NCBI RefSeq assembly: GCF_001654865.1
Contig: NZ_LXEO01000014.1
Location: 62,001 to 126,000 of the forward strand
DNA from: Buttiauxella noackiae ATCC 51607
Lineage (GTDB): Bacteria > Pseudomonadota > Gammaproteobacteria > Enterobacterales > Enterobacteriaceae
Length of the DNA stretch: 64,000 nt
Direction of reading: 5' to 3'
Below, piece after piece: positions 31,721 through 41,512 of this stretch. Each line of letters starts with the position of its first letter. Position 1 is the stretch's first letter. The notes under the pieces were generated by a model. It made no database searches. It was not told the origin of the DNA and saw only the letters and a program-made list of their open reading frames with translations. The position numbers and the translations under genes were made by a program.

Positions 31721-32890
31721 ATGACTATGCGAACCCCGGTGCAATTTCGTTCAAAATTACCGGATGTTGGAACCACTATTTTTACCGTTATTGGTCAACT
31801 CTCGGCGCAACATAACGCCATTAACCTTTCTCAGGGCGCACCAAACTTTTCACCTGACCCGAAGCTGATTGCCGGTGTCACTAAAGCGATGCAGGATAAC
31901 CATAACCAATACGCATCGATGACGGGTTTCGGGCCGTTAAAAACCCTGATTGCAGAAAAAGTTGCCGCGCTGTACGGCTCAACGTATGACGTTGATGACG
32001 AAATCTTAATAACGGCCAGTGCCAGCGAAGGGCTTTACTCTGCCATCAGTGGGTTAGTGCATCCTGGCGATGAAGTGATTTACTTCGAACCTTCTTTTGA
32101 TAGCTACGCGCCTATTGTTCGCCTGCAAGGTGCAACACCAGTAGCGTTGAAACTGGCGTTGCCAGATTTCACCGTCAATTGGGATGAAGTGCGCGCGGCA
32201 ATTACCCCTCGTACCCGTATGATCATCGTTAACACACCTCACAACCCAAGTGGGCAAGTGTTTAGCGCGCATGATCTGGAACTGCTGGCCGAGCTGACGC
32301 GTAATACCGACATCATTATTTTGTCCGATGAAGTCTACGAACACATCGTGTTTGATGGCGAGCGTCATCACGGTATGGCAACACATCCGGCGCTGGCTGA
32401 ACGCAGCGTTATCGTTTCGTCATTCGGTAAAACCTTCCACGTTACCGGTTGGCGGGTAGGCTACTGCCTGGCTCCGGCAGAATTGATGACTGAAATCTGC
32501 AAAGTGCATCAGTTTTTAATGTTCTCAGCCGATACCCCTATGCAATATGCCTTTGCTGAATATATGGCGAACCCAGATACTTATCTTTCACTGGCGGCGT
32601 TTTACCAACGCAAACGCGATTTAATGCAGACCTTGTTGGCTGAGTCTCCGTTTAAATTGCTGCCAAGTGCCGGGTCTTTCTTCCTGCTGGCGAAGTTCGA
32701 TCATTTCACCGATGAATCAGATAGCGAATTAGTAAAACGTTTAATTACTCAATACGGCGTGGCGACCATTCCGCTCTCCGCGTTTTATACCGACGGGACA
32801 GACAACAAATTGATTCGTTTGTCATTTGCTAAAGATGAAGCTACGTTACGTGCGGGTGCTCAGGCACTTTGCCAGGTTAAGCCACGCTGA
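31721..32890 (+). CDS. Methionine aminotransferase (YbdL-like, PLP-dependent)
   Basis: The ATG at 31721, behind AGGAGAGG, gives 389 residues. It is a fold-type I aminotransferase with NLSQGAPNFSPDP, YASMTGFGPLK, NTPHNPSGQ, the PLP-binding Lys in SSFGKTFHVTGWRVGY, and a C-terminal LIRLSFAKDE Arg. It resembles E. coli YbdL (methionine/aromatic aminotransferase). The next gene, 12 bp on, is an amino-acid-binding protein, which suggests uptake and use of an amino acid under the divergent LysR regulator. Confidence 0.88.
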   Translation: MTMRTPVQFRSKLPDVGTTIFTVIGQLSAQHNAINLSQGAPNFSPDPKLIAGVTKAMQDNHNQYASMTGFGPLKTLIAEKVAALYGSTYDVDDEILITASASEGLYSAISGLVHPGDEVIYFEPSFDSYAPIVRLQGATPVALKLALPDFTVNWDEVRAAITPRTRMIIVNTPHNPSGQVFSAHDLELLAELTRNTDIIILSDEVYEHIVFDGERHHGMATHPALAERSVIVSSFGKTFHVTGWRVGYCLAPAELMTEICKVHQFLMFSADTPMQYAFAEYMANPDTYLSLAAFYQRKRDLMQTLLAESPFKLLPSAGSFFLLAKFDHFTDESDSELVKRLITQYGVATIPLSAFYTDGTDNKLIRLSFAKDEATLRAGAQALCQVKPR

Positions 32891-32902
32891 TACGAGGTCA
32901 TA

Positions 32903-33679
32903 ATGAAAAAAGTTTATGCGTTAAGTTTGTTGGTTGGGATGTGTGCGTCATTCTCGGCATTCGCAGCAACCGAACTGCGCTACGGCGTGGAAGCTGAGTA
33001 TCCGCCGTTTGAAAGCCGTAACTCTGCGGGCGAACTGGAAGGGTTTGATATCGATTTAGGCAACGCGATTTGTAAAGCGGCAAGCCTGAAATGTTCATGG
33101 GTAGAAACGTCGTTTGATGCGCTGATTCCAGGGCTGATGGCGAAGAAATTCGATGCGATTAACTCCGCAATGAATATCACCGAGCAGCGCCGCAAAAGCA
33201 TCGATTTTACCCAGCCAATTTACCGTATTCCATCACAACTGGTCGGCAAAGCCGACAGCGGTATGGAAGCAACACCTGCCGGGTTGAAAGGCAAAACTAT
33301 CGGGGTGTTGCAAGGTTCCATTCAGGAAACTTATGCGAAAGAGCACTGGGAAAAAGAGGGCGTAACAGTGGTTTCTTATAAAGACCAAAATATGGCGTGG
33401 GGCGATTTGCTCAATGGCCGTATCGATGCGTCTTTGGTGATGTCAGCAGCAGGCCAGGCAGGCTTCCTGAGCAAGCCGCAGGGTAAAGGTTTTGGCTTTA
33501 TCGGCAAGCCGGTGAGCGACGATACAATTCTGGGTAGCGGTATTGGCTACGGGCTGCGTAAAGGCGATGAAGCAACCAAAAAACAGCTTGATGCCGCTAT
33601 TGATAAAGTGCGTGCTGATGGCACGATTACCGCACTTGCCAGAAAGTATTTCCCTGGTATCGATGTAGCCGTCAAATAA
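32903..33679 (+). CDS. Periplasmic amino-acid-binding protein (HisJ/ArgT/ArtJ family)
   Basis: This 258-residue precursor has a signal peptide (MKKVYALSLLVGMCASFSAFA, then ATELRYGVEAEYPPFE) and the SBP_bac_3 pattern GFDIDLGNAICKAASLKCSWVETSFDALIPGL. The cysteine pair in ICKAASLKC is as in HisJ and ArgT. The ligand is probably a polar or basic amino acid. No ABC permease or ATPase gene is next to it, so it must share a transporter encoded elsewhere, as ArgT shares HisQMP. REP-like hairpins follow. Confidence 0.9.
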   Translation: MKKVYALSLLVGMCASFSAFAATELRYGVEAEYPPFESRNSAGELEGFDIDLGNAICKAASLKCSWVETSFDALIPGLMAKKFDAINSAMNITEQRRKSIDFTQPIYRIPSQLVGKADSGMEATPAGLKGKTIGVLQGSIQETYAKEHWEKEGVTVVSYKDQNMAWGDLLNGRIDASLVMSAAGQAGFLSKPQGKGFGFIGKPVSDDTILGSGIGYGLRKGDEATKKQLDAAIDKVRADGTITALARKYFPGIDVAVK

Positions 33680-33690
33680 CTGTTCTCCAG

Positions 33691-33758
33691 GTCGGATTAG
33701 CGTAGCGACATCCGACCCTGCCTGTGTAAATGGTGGATGGCGCATTCGCTTATCCACC
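33691..33758. repeat. Pair of REP-like hairpins before opgD
   Basis: GTCGGAT/ATCCGAC (33691-33716) and GGTGGAT/ATCCACC (33732-33758) follow each other between the binding-protein gene and opgD, with loops containing AGCG and GCG. Confidence 0.75.
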
Positions 33759-33910
33759 CTACAAACTCCATCCTACAAATTTTGCGTAAAGGTCTGTGTC
33801 TCTGATTGGTTTTTCAGTGATTTTTGTCTAGAGTGTGCGGTCTAGATTTTGCCGTTGTTCTGCCTCTCGTGGGACGAAACACATCGACAATGAAGGACAA
33901 TTTTTCAGGC

Positions 33911-35566
33911 ATGAACCGCAGACGTTTTATCAAAGCCTCAATGGCTCTCGCCGCAGTCAGCGGCACAACTTCAATTGCCACGCTCTTCTCACGTGCGGCT
34001 TACGCTGCAGAGTCTGAAATTGCCGATGGTCGCACCACCGCATTCGATTTTTCTGTGCTCCAGTCAATGGCCCATGACTTGTCGAAGAAACCATGGGTTG
34101 GCAAACCGCGTCCGTTGCCGGACACACTGGCAAACTTAACTCCACAGGCTTACAACGCGATTCAGTATGATGCTGAACACTCGCTGTGGAATAACATTGA
34201 AAACCGCCAACTTGACGTGCAGTTCTTCCACGTTGGTATGGGTTTCCGCCGTCGTGTACGCATGTTCTCCGTTGATTCAGCCAGCCATCAGGCACGTGAA
34301 ATCCACTTCCGCCCTGAGCTGTTTAACTACAACGATGCAGGTGTTGATACCAAACAACTCGAAGGTCAGATTGATCTTGGCTTTGCCGGGTTTAAAGCCT
34401 TTAAAGCCCCCGAACTGGCACGCCGCGACGTGGTTTCGTTCCTGGGTGCCAGCTATTTCCGTGCGGTAGATAACACCTACCAATACGGGCTTTCTGCCCG
34501 TGGCCTGGCGGTTAACACCTATACCGATCAGTTGGAAGAGTTCCCGGACTTTACCTCTTTCTGGTTTGAAACCGCGAAAGCGGGTGACACGAAGTTTGTG
34601 GTCTACGCGCTGCTTGATAGCGCAAGCGTCACCGGGGCATACAAATTTACAATCAGTTGTGAAGCTGAGCGTGTGGTGATGGATGTCGATAACCACCTGT
34701 ATGCTCGTGAAGATATTAAGCAATTGGGCATCGCACCGATGACCAGTATGTTTGCCTGCGGCACCAACGAACGCCGTATGTGCGACACTATTCACCCACA
34801 AATTCATGACTCCGACCGTCTGGCGATGTGGCGTGGAAACGGTGAGTGGGTAACGCGTCCGCTTAATAATCCACAGAAATTACAGTTCAACGCCTATACC
34901 GATAACAACCCAAAAGGTTTTGGTCTGCTGCAACTCGACCACGAGTTTGCTAACTATCAGGACATCATGGGTTGGTATAACAAGCGCCCAAGCCTGTGGG
35001 TTGAGCCACTGAACAAATGGGGCAAAGGCACTATTGGGCTGATGGAGATCCCGACTACGGGTGAAACGCTCGATAACATCGTCTGCTTCTGGCAGCCGGA
35101 AAAACCGGTGAAAGCTGGTGATGAGCTGGAGTTTAAATACCGTTTGTACTGGAGTGGATTGCCGCCGATTCAGTCGCCACTGGCGCGTGTTTACGCAACC
35201 CGTACCGGTATGGGCAGCTTCCCGGAAGGTTGGGCTCCTGGCGAGCATTTCCCTGAAAAATGGTCACGCCGTTTCGCCATTGATTTTATCGGTGGAGATT
35301 TGAAGGCTGCGGCACCGAAAGGTATCGAACCGGTTATCACGCTCTCTAACGGTGAAGCCAGGCAGATTGAGATTTTGTATGTCGAGCCATTTGATGGCTA
35401 CCGTATCCTGTTTGACTGGTATCCAACAGACGACTCTACCGATCCGGTAGATATGCGAATGTTCCTGCGCTGCCAGGGTGATGCCATCAGTGAAACCTGG
35501 CTGTATCATTACTTCCCGCCAGCACCGGATAAACGCAAATACGTTGATGACCGCGTAATGAAATAG
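33911..35566 (+). CDS. opgD: Glucans biosynthesis protein OpgD
   Basis: The ATG at 33911 gives 551 residues, the E. coli OpgD length, and starts with a twin-arginine signal ([16 protein letters not shown] through RAAYA). The upstream in-frame extension lacks a ribosome site and family support. The mature periplasmic protein is of the MdoG/OpgD family ([41 protein letters not shown]) and shapes osmoregulated periplasmic glucans. A terminator follows. Confidence 0.97.
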   Translation: MNRRRFIKASMALAAVSGTTSIATLFSRAAYAAESEIADGRTTAFDFSVLQSMAHDLSKKPWVGKPRPLPDTLANLTPQAYNAIQYDAEHSLWNNIENRQLDVQFFHVGMGFRRRVRMFSVDSASHQAREIHFRPELFNYNDAGVDTKQLEGQIDLGFAGFKAFKAPELARRDVVSFLGASYFRAVDNTYQYGLSARGLAVNTYTDQLEEFPDFTSFWFETAKAGDTKFVVYALLDSASVTGAYKFTISCEAERVVMDVDNHLYAREDIKQLGIAPMTSMFACGTNERRMCDTIHPQIHDSDRLAMWRGNGEWVTRPLNNPQKLQFNAYTDNNPKGFGLLQLDHEFANYQDIMGWYNKRPSLWVEPLNKWGKGTIGLMEIPTTGETLDNIVCFWQPEKPVKAGDELEFKYRLYWSGLPPIQSPLARVYATRTGMGSFPEGWAPGEHFPEKWSRRFAIDFIGGDLKAAAPKGIEPVITLSNGEARQIEILYVEPFDGYRILFDWYPTDDSTDPVDMRMFLRCQGDAISETWLYHYFPPAPDKRKYVDDRVMK

Positions 35567-35575
35567 ACCTGAAGG

Positions 35576-35599
35576 CCCCGCAAATGCGGGGTTTTTTTT
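35576..35599 (+). terminator. Rho-independent terminator of opgD
   Basis: CCCCGC-AAAT-GCGGGG followed by eight T residues lies 9 bp beyond the opgD stop. Confidence 0.95.
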
Positions 35600-35653
35600 G
35601 CGCTATAAACGGTGGGTTAGTTCTACCCCATCCGACAAAAGCCGTTCTGTCGG

Positions 35654-36016
35654 CTACTTCAACTTCATCTGCTTGCTGAGCATTTCAACAATATAGCTAT
35701 TTACCGACATGCGTTTTTCGGCGGCGGCAATCGCTAAACGCTCACCGAAAGACTCCGGGTAGCGCAGAGTAAAAGTTTTTATCTTCTCTTCGCGCTCATA
35801 GGGTTCAATCCCGCGTGATCTGCAATCAGCAAGATACTCATTTAGCGAAATCTCACCTTCCTGCATTAGCCCTTTGGCACTGTCTGCAACAAAATCACAG
35901 TAACCTGAAAGGCCTAAAAATTTACCGCGAAACAGGTTAATTTCAGGAATCCAGGTGATCAGCGCTGGTTGGCCGCAAATTACCATAGTGTTTGGAATTG
36001 AGTGTGAATCCGTCAT
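35654..36016 (-). CDS. hicB: Antitoxin HicB
   Basis: This 120-residue protein has an N-terminal HicB-type domain (ALITWIPEINLFRGKFLGLSG region) that binds the toxin, and a C-terminal ribbon-helix-helix DNA-binding part (FTLRYPESFGERLAIAAAEK followed by RMSVNSYIVEMLSKQ). Its ATG overlaps the hicA stop by 4 bp. It should neutralise HicA and repress the operon through the palindromic operator upstream of hicA. Confidence 0.9.
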   Translation of the reverse strand: MTDSHSIPNTMVICGQPALITWIPEINLFRGKFLGLSGYCDFVADSAKGLMQEGEISLNEYLADCRSRGIEPYEREEKIKTFTLRYPESFGERLAIAAAEKRMSVNSYIVEMLSKQMKLK

Positions 36017-36288
36017 GGTGTTACTCCAATACTTTCAAACCATTCTAGTAAATTGACGATGGCACCTTTGTCTGTATCAGGGGACGGGTGGGGACGGTGA
36101 AAGCGCGCAATACTACCGTTCAATAAAAAGCGTACTCGCGATCCGTTGCCACTACTGACCTCGCCACCTAACGCTACTATCAGCATTTCCACATCCTGCC
36201 ATTTGATATTGCTCGCCGTGGGTTTACTAAAAACTTGCTTTAACGTGCCCTGGTGTTTATTTCGCAGAGTGTCCTTGCCATATCCCAT
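36013..36288 (-). CDS. hicA: Toxin HicA (mRNA interferase)
   Basis: This 91-residue HicA-family protein has the double-stranded-RNA-binding-like fold pattern: IKWQDVEMLIVALGGEV, GSRVRFLLNGSIARFHRPHP and KGAIVNLLEWFESIG. The His residues in RFHRPHP are candidates for the catalytic site, but this longer subfamily differs from the 58-residue E. coli HicA. HicA cleaves mRNA and tmRNA when not bound by HicB. Gene order toxin-antitoxin is normal for hicAB. Confidence 0.88.
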   Translation of the reverse strand: MGYGKDTLRNKHQGTLKQVFSKPTASNIKWQDVEMLIVALGGEVSSGNGSRVRFLLNGSIARFHRPHPSPDTDKGAIVNLLEWFESIGVTP

Positions 36289-36337
36289 GAATCCTTCCGT
36301 GATATCAAATTATGAAGTCATGCTAGCATATAAAAAA

Positions 36338-36360
36338 ATGACGTCAATTTCTGACGTCAT
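36338..36360. promoter_or_regulatory. Palindromic operator upstream of hicA
   Basis: ATGACGTCA-ATTTC-TGACGTCAT is a perfect 9-bp dyad, and each arm contains the self-complementary TGACGTCA. It lies 50 bp upstream of the hicA ATG and is the likely HicB binding site. Confidence 0.75.
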
Positions 36361-36403
36361 TTCTGGAACATCCTTCAGGATTTGAATGAAAGATTGTGCA
36401 ACG

Positions 36404-37561
36404 TTACTCGAGCGGCCCACCGAGAATGGTTTCGCGCATTCCGGAAAGCACCCGTTCACCAGTTTCAACTTTCAGTTCTTCATACCAGCTATGCGTGATG
36501 GCCATATCTTTACCATGGGTCACATCGCAGCGTTTGCGCGCCTTGAGCACCAGATCTTTTACGCGGTACGCGCGTTTCCCCTGATAGCGCAGCAATGCAT
36601 CCTCCACGCCAAGAGAGTTAGTTTGCAGCGCGACAGCTAATACAACGGCGTCTTCCATGGCAGCGCACCCGCCCTGGCCGATGTCCGGCGTTGTGCTGTG
36701 GCCGGCGTCACCAAGCAGTGCAACACGACCACGAACTAATTGCATAAATGGCTCTATATCATGAATTTCTATGCGATTTGTGGTGTCAGGGTTAATGGTG
36801 GAAATCAGTTTTTGCACCGGTTCTGCCCAGCCAGCAAAGTAACGGGTTAAATCGGCTTTTACTGTGCTGCGATCCTCCGGCAGTCCTTTTTCTAATGGCA
36901 CATCAAAGAAGAAGTAAAAACGATTTCCCGCGACAGGCATCAGCGAAACTCGTTTGCCTTCTCCGACGAAAGTCGTCCACTGGTTGCCTGGTGCAATAGT
37001 TTCATCAATTTCGACCAGACCATTCCAGTTAACGTAACCGGCATAACGGCGCTCTGTCTGGTGGCCGAGCACATAGGGGCGAATCACCGAATGGGTGCCA
37101 TCAGCGGCGATTAACACATCGCCAACGGCGACGTGGCCATCGTCAAAATATGCCCGCACGCCACCGTCAAACTCTTCGATACGCGCCACGCGCTTGCCAA
37201 ACTGAATATCGGCACGCCCATAATTATCAATCAGCATGTCTTGCAGTTCAGCGCGCGCGACCGGATAGGGGCGCTCGCCAACACTTTGAATTAAAGGATC
37301 GAGACTAAAGCGCGTCATGGTTTGGCCGTGGACAAATTCTTTATAGGCCATAAATTCCATCGGCCCACCCAATTGCTGAAGCTGTTCTTTCATGCCGAGC
37401 CAGTTGAGGCACTTCACGCCATTTGGCCAAATCGAAATCGCCGCACCAACCGGTTTGATTTCTTTGACCGCTTCATAGACTTCCGTTGTAATGCCACATC
37501 TTTTCAGGGCAATTGCCGCCGAGAGTCCACCAATGCCGCCGCCAATTATGATCGCTTTCAT
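36404..37561 (-). CDS. hpxO: FAD-dependent urate hydroxylase HpxO
   Basis: This 385-residue flavoprotein monooxygenase has the FAD-binding GGGIGGLSAA (7-16), the middle ADGTHSVIRP and the second FAD motif GRVALLGDAGHSTTPDIGQG. It closely matches Klebsiella HpxO, including YAGYVNWNGLVEIDE, NQWTTFVGEGKRVSLMPV and RKRCDVTHGKDM. HpxO converts urate to 5-hydroxyisourate. The other hpx genes (hydrolase, decarboxylase, xanthine oxidation, permease) are not in the window, so it stands alone between hicAB and rimL. Confidence 0.92.
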   Translation of the reverse strand: MKAIIIGGGIGGLSAAIALKRCGITTEVYEAVKEIKPVGAAISIWPNGVKCLNWLGMKEQLQQLGGPMEFMAYKEFVHGQTMTRFSLDPLIQSVGERPYPVARAELQDMLIDNYGRADIQFGKRVARIEEFDGGVRAYFDDGHVAVGDVLIAADGTHSVIRPYVLGHQTERRYAGYVNWNGLVEIDETIAPGNQWTTFVGEGKRVSLMPVAGNRFYFFFDVPLEKGLPEDRSTVKADLTRYFAGWAEPVQKLISTINPDTTNRIEIHDIEPFMQLVRGRVALLGDAGHSTTPDIGQGGCAAMEDAVVLAVALQTNSLGVEDALLRYQGKRAYRVKDLVLKARKRCDVTHGKDMAITHSWYEELKVETGERVLSGMRETILGGPLE

Positions 37562-37737
37562 CTGAGTCTCCTTTGGGTTACAAAGATGTTAAGCAATATC
37601 TATACCAGCATGTGAAGCAGCCCGGCAGCGGTTCGAGGCGAGCGTGAAACTGATTTGTGCATTGGTGGGGATTGTCTGTGGTGCAATCTATTTTTCTGCA
37701 CCATTATTTTCCACAGATAAAAAGAAGGAGAGGGTGC

Positions 37738-38292
37738 GTGCGCGATTCTGATAACTGGCAAGACGACGTGATTAATATTGATGACCACATAACGCTTCAT
37801 TCAATCAATGAACGTTATGTGGATGAGATTTTTGCTTTGGTGCAAAAGAACAAAGCCTGGTTACAAACAGCGATGGACTGGCCGCGGTTCGTGTTGTCAG
37901 TTGAGGACTCGCGCAAAATGGCGCAGGGCAACTATATCCTCCATCATCGTGGTTACGCGAAAATGTTCCTGATTTTCCAGGATAAAAAAATGGTGGGGGT
38001 GTTCTCTTTTAACCAGATAGAGCCGACCAATAAAACCGCCTATATCGGTTACTGGTTGGATAAGGATGCTCTGGGGGCGGGGATTATTTCGCGAGCGTTA
38101 GACACGGTCATTCATAAGTACGCTCGTGAAGGGTTGGTCCGCCGCTTTGTGATCAAGTGTATTGTCAGTAATGTCGCCAGTAATCAGGTGGCCTTGCGTA
38201 ATGGTTTCGTGCTTGAAGGGCGCCTGAAACAAGCTGAGTTTTTAAATGGCGAGTTTCACGATCAGAACATTTATGCGCGGATAATTGGTTAA
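37738..38292 (+). CDS. rimL: Ribosomal-protein-serine acetyltransferase RimL
   Basis: The start chosen is GTG at 37738, seven bases after AAGGAG, giving 184 residues (179 in E. coli); in-frame codons further upstream have no ribosome site. GNAT fold with WLQTAMDWPRFV, GYAKMFLIF, AYIGYWLDKDALGAGIISRA and the acetyl-CoA part NQVALRNGFVLEGRLKQAEFLNG. RimL acetylates the N-terminus of ribosomal protein L7/L12 and related substrates. Confidence 0.93.
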   Translation: MRDSDNWQDDVINIDDHITLHSINERYVDEIFALVQKNKAWLQTAMDWPRFVLSVEDSRKMAQGNYILHHRGYAKMFLIFQDKKMVGVFSFNQIEPTNKTAYIGYWLDKDALGAGIISRALDTVIHKYAREGLVRRFVIKCIVSNVASNQVALRNGFVLEGRLKQAEFLNGEFHDQNIYARIIG

Positions 38293-38303
38293 CCCAACAC
38301 TTC

Positions 38304-39236
38304 TTAAAACACGCCATAAAACGGTGAGCGAGTCACACGCTGCTCGCCGTTAATATCCTTAATGCCACGAATATGAATGAGCTCTCCGTCCAGGCCATCA
38401 ATCGCCGCTTTATCGTAGATCTGCACATTATTCTCTATCAGAACATTGCCGGTGACGCGCGCCTGGCCGTAAATCTGCACCTGGTTATCTAATTGGATAG
38501 GGCCGCCAATGAGTGTTGCATCATCGAAGATATGCACATTGTGTTTTAGCAAACAATCGCCCTCAATAAGCGCATTGCCATAGACCTGCGAAGAGTAGCG
38601 GATAGTTGGGATCTGGTCCTCACCGCGCCCTGCTATAATCCGCGCATTATCAAAAACTCGAGCGCAGTCGCAGACCCAGATATTGTTCTCGTCATTGCCT
38701 TCAAGAATTGCCTGCCCGAATACTTCAGCGCGGTGTTCAATAAAGGCGTTATTCACCACCGCGTTCCCAAAGATCTGTGCCTGATGAACCACGCGGGATG
38801 CGTTTACCGTAGCGTTGCCATAAATTTGCAGCACTTTATCGTTGTCGGCGGTCAGTCCACGAACCGCAATCACCTGGCTGCCGTTAACAATGCGCGCGGC
38901 ATCGTAAATACGGCATTCACCGCTAACCAGTGATTCTTTAACGATGCTTCTTCCGCTGATATGTGCCTTGTGGCAGAGGGTAGAATTACCATGAATTTGT
39001 GCATCATCATTAACACTTGAACCACCGTATACCTTGCACTCGCTGCCATAAATCCAGCAGTTCCCATGTTGGCTAAGGTTATCTTCGTTTTCAATCCAAC
39101 CGCCCAGTTGCCCGGTTTTGATGTTACTGAAATCGCATAGGGCTATGACTTGCCAGAGTTTTACCTCCTGTTTTTTTCCATCGACCAGATAATCATGAAG
39201 CTGCCAATCGCCCGTTAACTGATACTTGTTCATCAT
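38304..39236 (-). CDS. ydcK: Hexapeptide-repeat protein YdcK
   Basis: This 310-residue protein consists of a short N-terminal domain and a left-handed beta-helix built of hexapeptide repeats (NAVVNNAFIEHRAEVFGQAI, CDCARVFDNARIIAG and similar). E. coli YdcK is 326 residues; the function is unknown and no transferase active site can be pointed out. Two Mets in a row (39236 and 39233) can serve as start. It converges with rimL as in E. coli. Confidence 0.92.
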   Translation of the reverse strand: MMNKYQLTGDWQLHDYLVDGKKQEVKLWQVIALCDFSNIKTGQLGGWIENEDNLSQHGNCWIYGSECKVYGGSSVNDDAQIHGNSTLCHKAHISGRSIVKESLVSGECRIYDAARIVNGSQVIAVRGLTADNDKVLQIYGNATVNASRVVHQAQIFGNAVVNNAFIEHRAEVFGQAILEGNDENNIWVCDCARVFDNARIIAGRGEDQIPTIRYSSQVYGNALIEGDCLLKHNVHIFDDATLIGGPIQLDNQVQIYGQARVTGNVLIENNVQIYDKAAIDGLDGELIHIRGIKDINGEQRVTRSPFYGVF

Positions 39237-39347
39237 TTTCGCCTTAGTGTTCTTTCTGTTTAAAACTTAGCAGGTAAATCCTCAGATGGCGTTCTTCGGT
39301 GCAATCACATAAAATGCATCTCAAATACATTTTAAGTTTTAAACGAA

Positions 39348-40337
39348 ATGAATAAATCAGTAACGCGAACCATGCTTAATCTGCCAGCTGGGTACTTCGG
39401 TATGGTACTCGGGACCATCGGAATGGGTTTTGCCTGGCGCTATGCTGCCACGATTTGGCCAGTATCACCGGTGATTGGTGAAGCATTTGAGATCCTGGCG
39501 ATTGTTATCTGGCTCGCTCTGGCGCTGGCTTTTATCGTGCGCCTGGTGAAATTCCCGCAAACGGTTATCGACGAGGTTCGACATCCGTTAAAGGGCAGTT
39601 TTGTGAGCCTTTTCCCTGCGACAACGATGTTAGTTTCCATCGCCATAGTACCGTTTATTCGACCGCTTGCCGTGGGCATGTTTGTTTTTGGTGCGACAGT
39701 GCAGTTAGCGTACGCCGCCTGGCAGAGTGCCGGGTTATGGCGTGGCAGCCACCCGCATACCGATACCACACCAGGGCTATATTTGCCGACTGTTGCCAAT
39801 AATTTTATTAGCGCGATGGCCTGCGGCGCACTTGGCTTCCACGACCTCGGTATTTTGTTTTTCGGTGCGGGCGTATTTTCCTGGTTAAGCCTGGAACCGG
39901 CGATTTTGCATCGGTTACGCAGCGCTGGTGAGCTCCCGGAATCCACAAGAAGTTCACTTGGTATCCAACTCGCACCTGCTCTGGTTGCCTGCAATGCTTA
40001 TTTAAGTGTTAACGGTGGGCAACCTGATTTCTTTGCCAAAATGCTGTTTGGCTACGGGCTGCTGCAATTACTGTTTATGTTGCGCCTGATGCCCTGGTAT
40101 TTGATGCAGCCCTTCAATGCCTCGTTCTGGAGCTTCTCGTTCGGTATCTCAGCACTTGCAGCCACGGCGCTTCATCTGGGCATGGGAAGTAACGACGGGC
40201 TTTTTACTGCGCTTGCGGTACCGCTTTTTATCTTCACTAATTTCATTATTGGCCTGCTGCTGGTGCGCACAGTAATCCTGCTTTATCAGGGTAAATTACT
40301 GCTGCGTGCCGAACGGCCTGCAACAAGGAAAAACTAA
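39348..40337 (+). CDS. tehA: Tellurite resistance/dicarboxylate transporter family protein TehA
   Basis: This 329-residue inner membrane protein has ten hydrophobic segments and the family start [20 protein letters not shown]. It matches E. coli TehA, a homologue of the SLAC1 anion channel, which gives tellurite resistance when overproduced with TehB. The next base after its stop is the first base of the tehB ATG, so the genes are tightly coupled. Confidence 0.96.
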   Translation: MNKSVTRTMLNLPAGYFGMVLGTIGMGFAWRYAATIWPVSPVIGEAFEILAIVIWLALALAFIVRLVKFPQTVIDEVRHPLKGSFVSLFPATTMLVSIAIVPFIRPLAVGMFVFGATVQLAYAAWQSAGLWRGSHPHTDTTPGLYLPTVANNFISAMACGALGFHDLGILFFGAGVFSWLSLEPAILHRLRSAGELPESTRSSLGIQLAPALVACNAYLSVNGGQPDFFAKMLFGYGLLQLLFMLRLMPWYLMQPFNASFWSFSFGISALAATALHLGMGSNDGLFTALAVPLFIFTNFIIGLLLVRTVILLYQGKLLLRAERPATRKN

Positions 40338-40925
40338 ATGCTTTCTGAAAATCATTACACCGAGAAATATGGCTTAACGGCAACCCATTCTGATGTGGTG
40401 AATGCGGCGACGATAGTACCGCCGGGTAAAACGTTGGATCTTGGCTGCGGTAGTGGGCGCAACAGCCTGTATCTGAATCAAAAAGGTTTTGATGTTACCG
40501 CCTGGGATAAAAACCAGATGAGCATCAGTAATGTGAACAGAATTATTGAGGCGGAAGGGCTAAAAAATATCACCACCGATGTTGTTGACCTCAACACATT
40601 AACTTTTGATGGCGAATACGATTTTATTCTTTCGACAGTGGTGATGATGTTTTTAGAACGCAACACGATCCCCGGTCTTATCGCTAATATGCAGCGCTGC
40701 ACCAACTTGGGCGGCTATAACCTGATTGTTGCAGCGATGGATACCGAAGATTTCCCTTGCACCGTCGGTTTCCCATTTGCCTTTACAGAAGGTGAGTTGC
40801 GTAATTATTACGCCGGTTGGGAATTGATTAAATACAATGAAGACGTCGGCCAGTTACATAAAACCGACGCTGAAGGTAACCGTATTAAATTGCGCTTCGC
40901 GACTATACTGGCACGTAAAATTTAA
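40338..40925 (+). CDS. tehB: Tellurite methyltransferase TehB
   Basis: This 195-residue SAM-dependent methyltransferase shows motif [29 protein letters not shown] and [18 protein letters not shown], as in E. coli TehB (197). It methylates tellurite and selenium compounds. Its 3' end overlaps that of the opposing VOC gene by 4 bp. Confidence 0.96.
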   Translation: MLSENHYTEKYGLTATHSDVVNAATIVPPGKTLDLGCGSGRNSLYLNQKGFDVTAWDKNQMSISNVNRIIEAEGLKNITTDVVDLNTLTFDGEYDFILSTVVMMFLERNTIPGLIANMQRCTNLGGYNLIVAAMDTEDFPCTVGFPFAFTEGELRNYYAGWELIKYNEDVGQLHKTDAEGNRIKLRFATILARKI

Positions 40926-41314
40926 GCAGCAGGCCAGGCGCGGTTTTGCAACACCACGCGGTAACCATCGTTATCGACAAACGTGCGCCCGGCGATATCC
41001 CAGTACGGATTAAAACTGTTAATGGTTAAAAAGCCTGCATTCAGCATTTGCTGGCAGGTTTTTTGCCATTGAATGTTATCTGGATAGTACAACACTAACA
41101 GGTCATCAACCGTTGCGGCAGGTTCTACCGGGTGGCGGTGGCAAATAGTAAACTCCAGATGCCAGCTTAAATCATCACGCCCCAGCATCACTCCGCTAAA
41201 ACCATCGTGTTCGCTAAAATTCCCGAGTTCCTGCAAATCTAATCCCTGGCAATACATCTCTTTGCTTTGAGCAAGATCGGTCACCGGACGAGCAATACGC
41301 AGATGCGGAATCAT
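40922..41314 (-). CDS. VOC-superfamily (glyoxalase/bleomycin-resistance-like) protein
   Basis: The ATG at 41314 ([14 protein letters not shown]), with GGAG seven bases upstream, gives 130 residues; a GTG two codons earlier is possible. Two beta-alpha-beta-beta-beta units are seen: [20 protein letters not shown] with a His-containing strand [11 protein letters not shown], and a C-terminal [20 protein letters not shown]. These are typical VOC features, with His and Glu as candidate metal ligands. Substrate is unknown. Confidence 0.82.
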   Translation of the reverse strand: MIPHLRIARPVTDLAQSKEMYCQGLDLQELGNFSEHDGFSGVMLGRDDLSWHLEFTICHRHPVEPAATVDDLLVLYYPDNIQWQKTCQQMLNAGFLTINSFNPYWDIAGRTFVDNDGYRVVLQNRAWPAA

Positions 41315-41512
41315 AATCACTCCATATTTTTTATGTATGCAAGGTTATCTTATATACGAAAAACTATATGATTTGAGCTAAATAATAAGCATGTTAAGAA
41401 GAAATTTCGCGCATGTTATCTGAGTTTTGAAAAATAGCATTTATAACTTCATGCGTATTCCAATTTTTTTGCTATAACTGAAAGGCTTACATGCAATTTA
41501 CAGGGATAAAAT

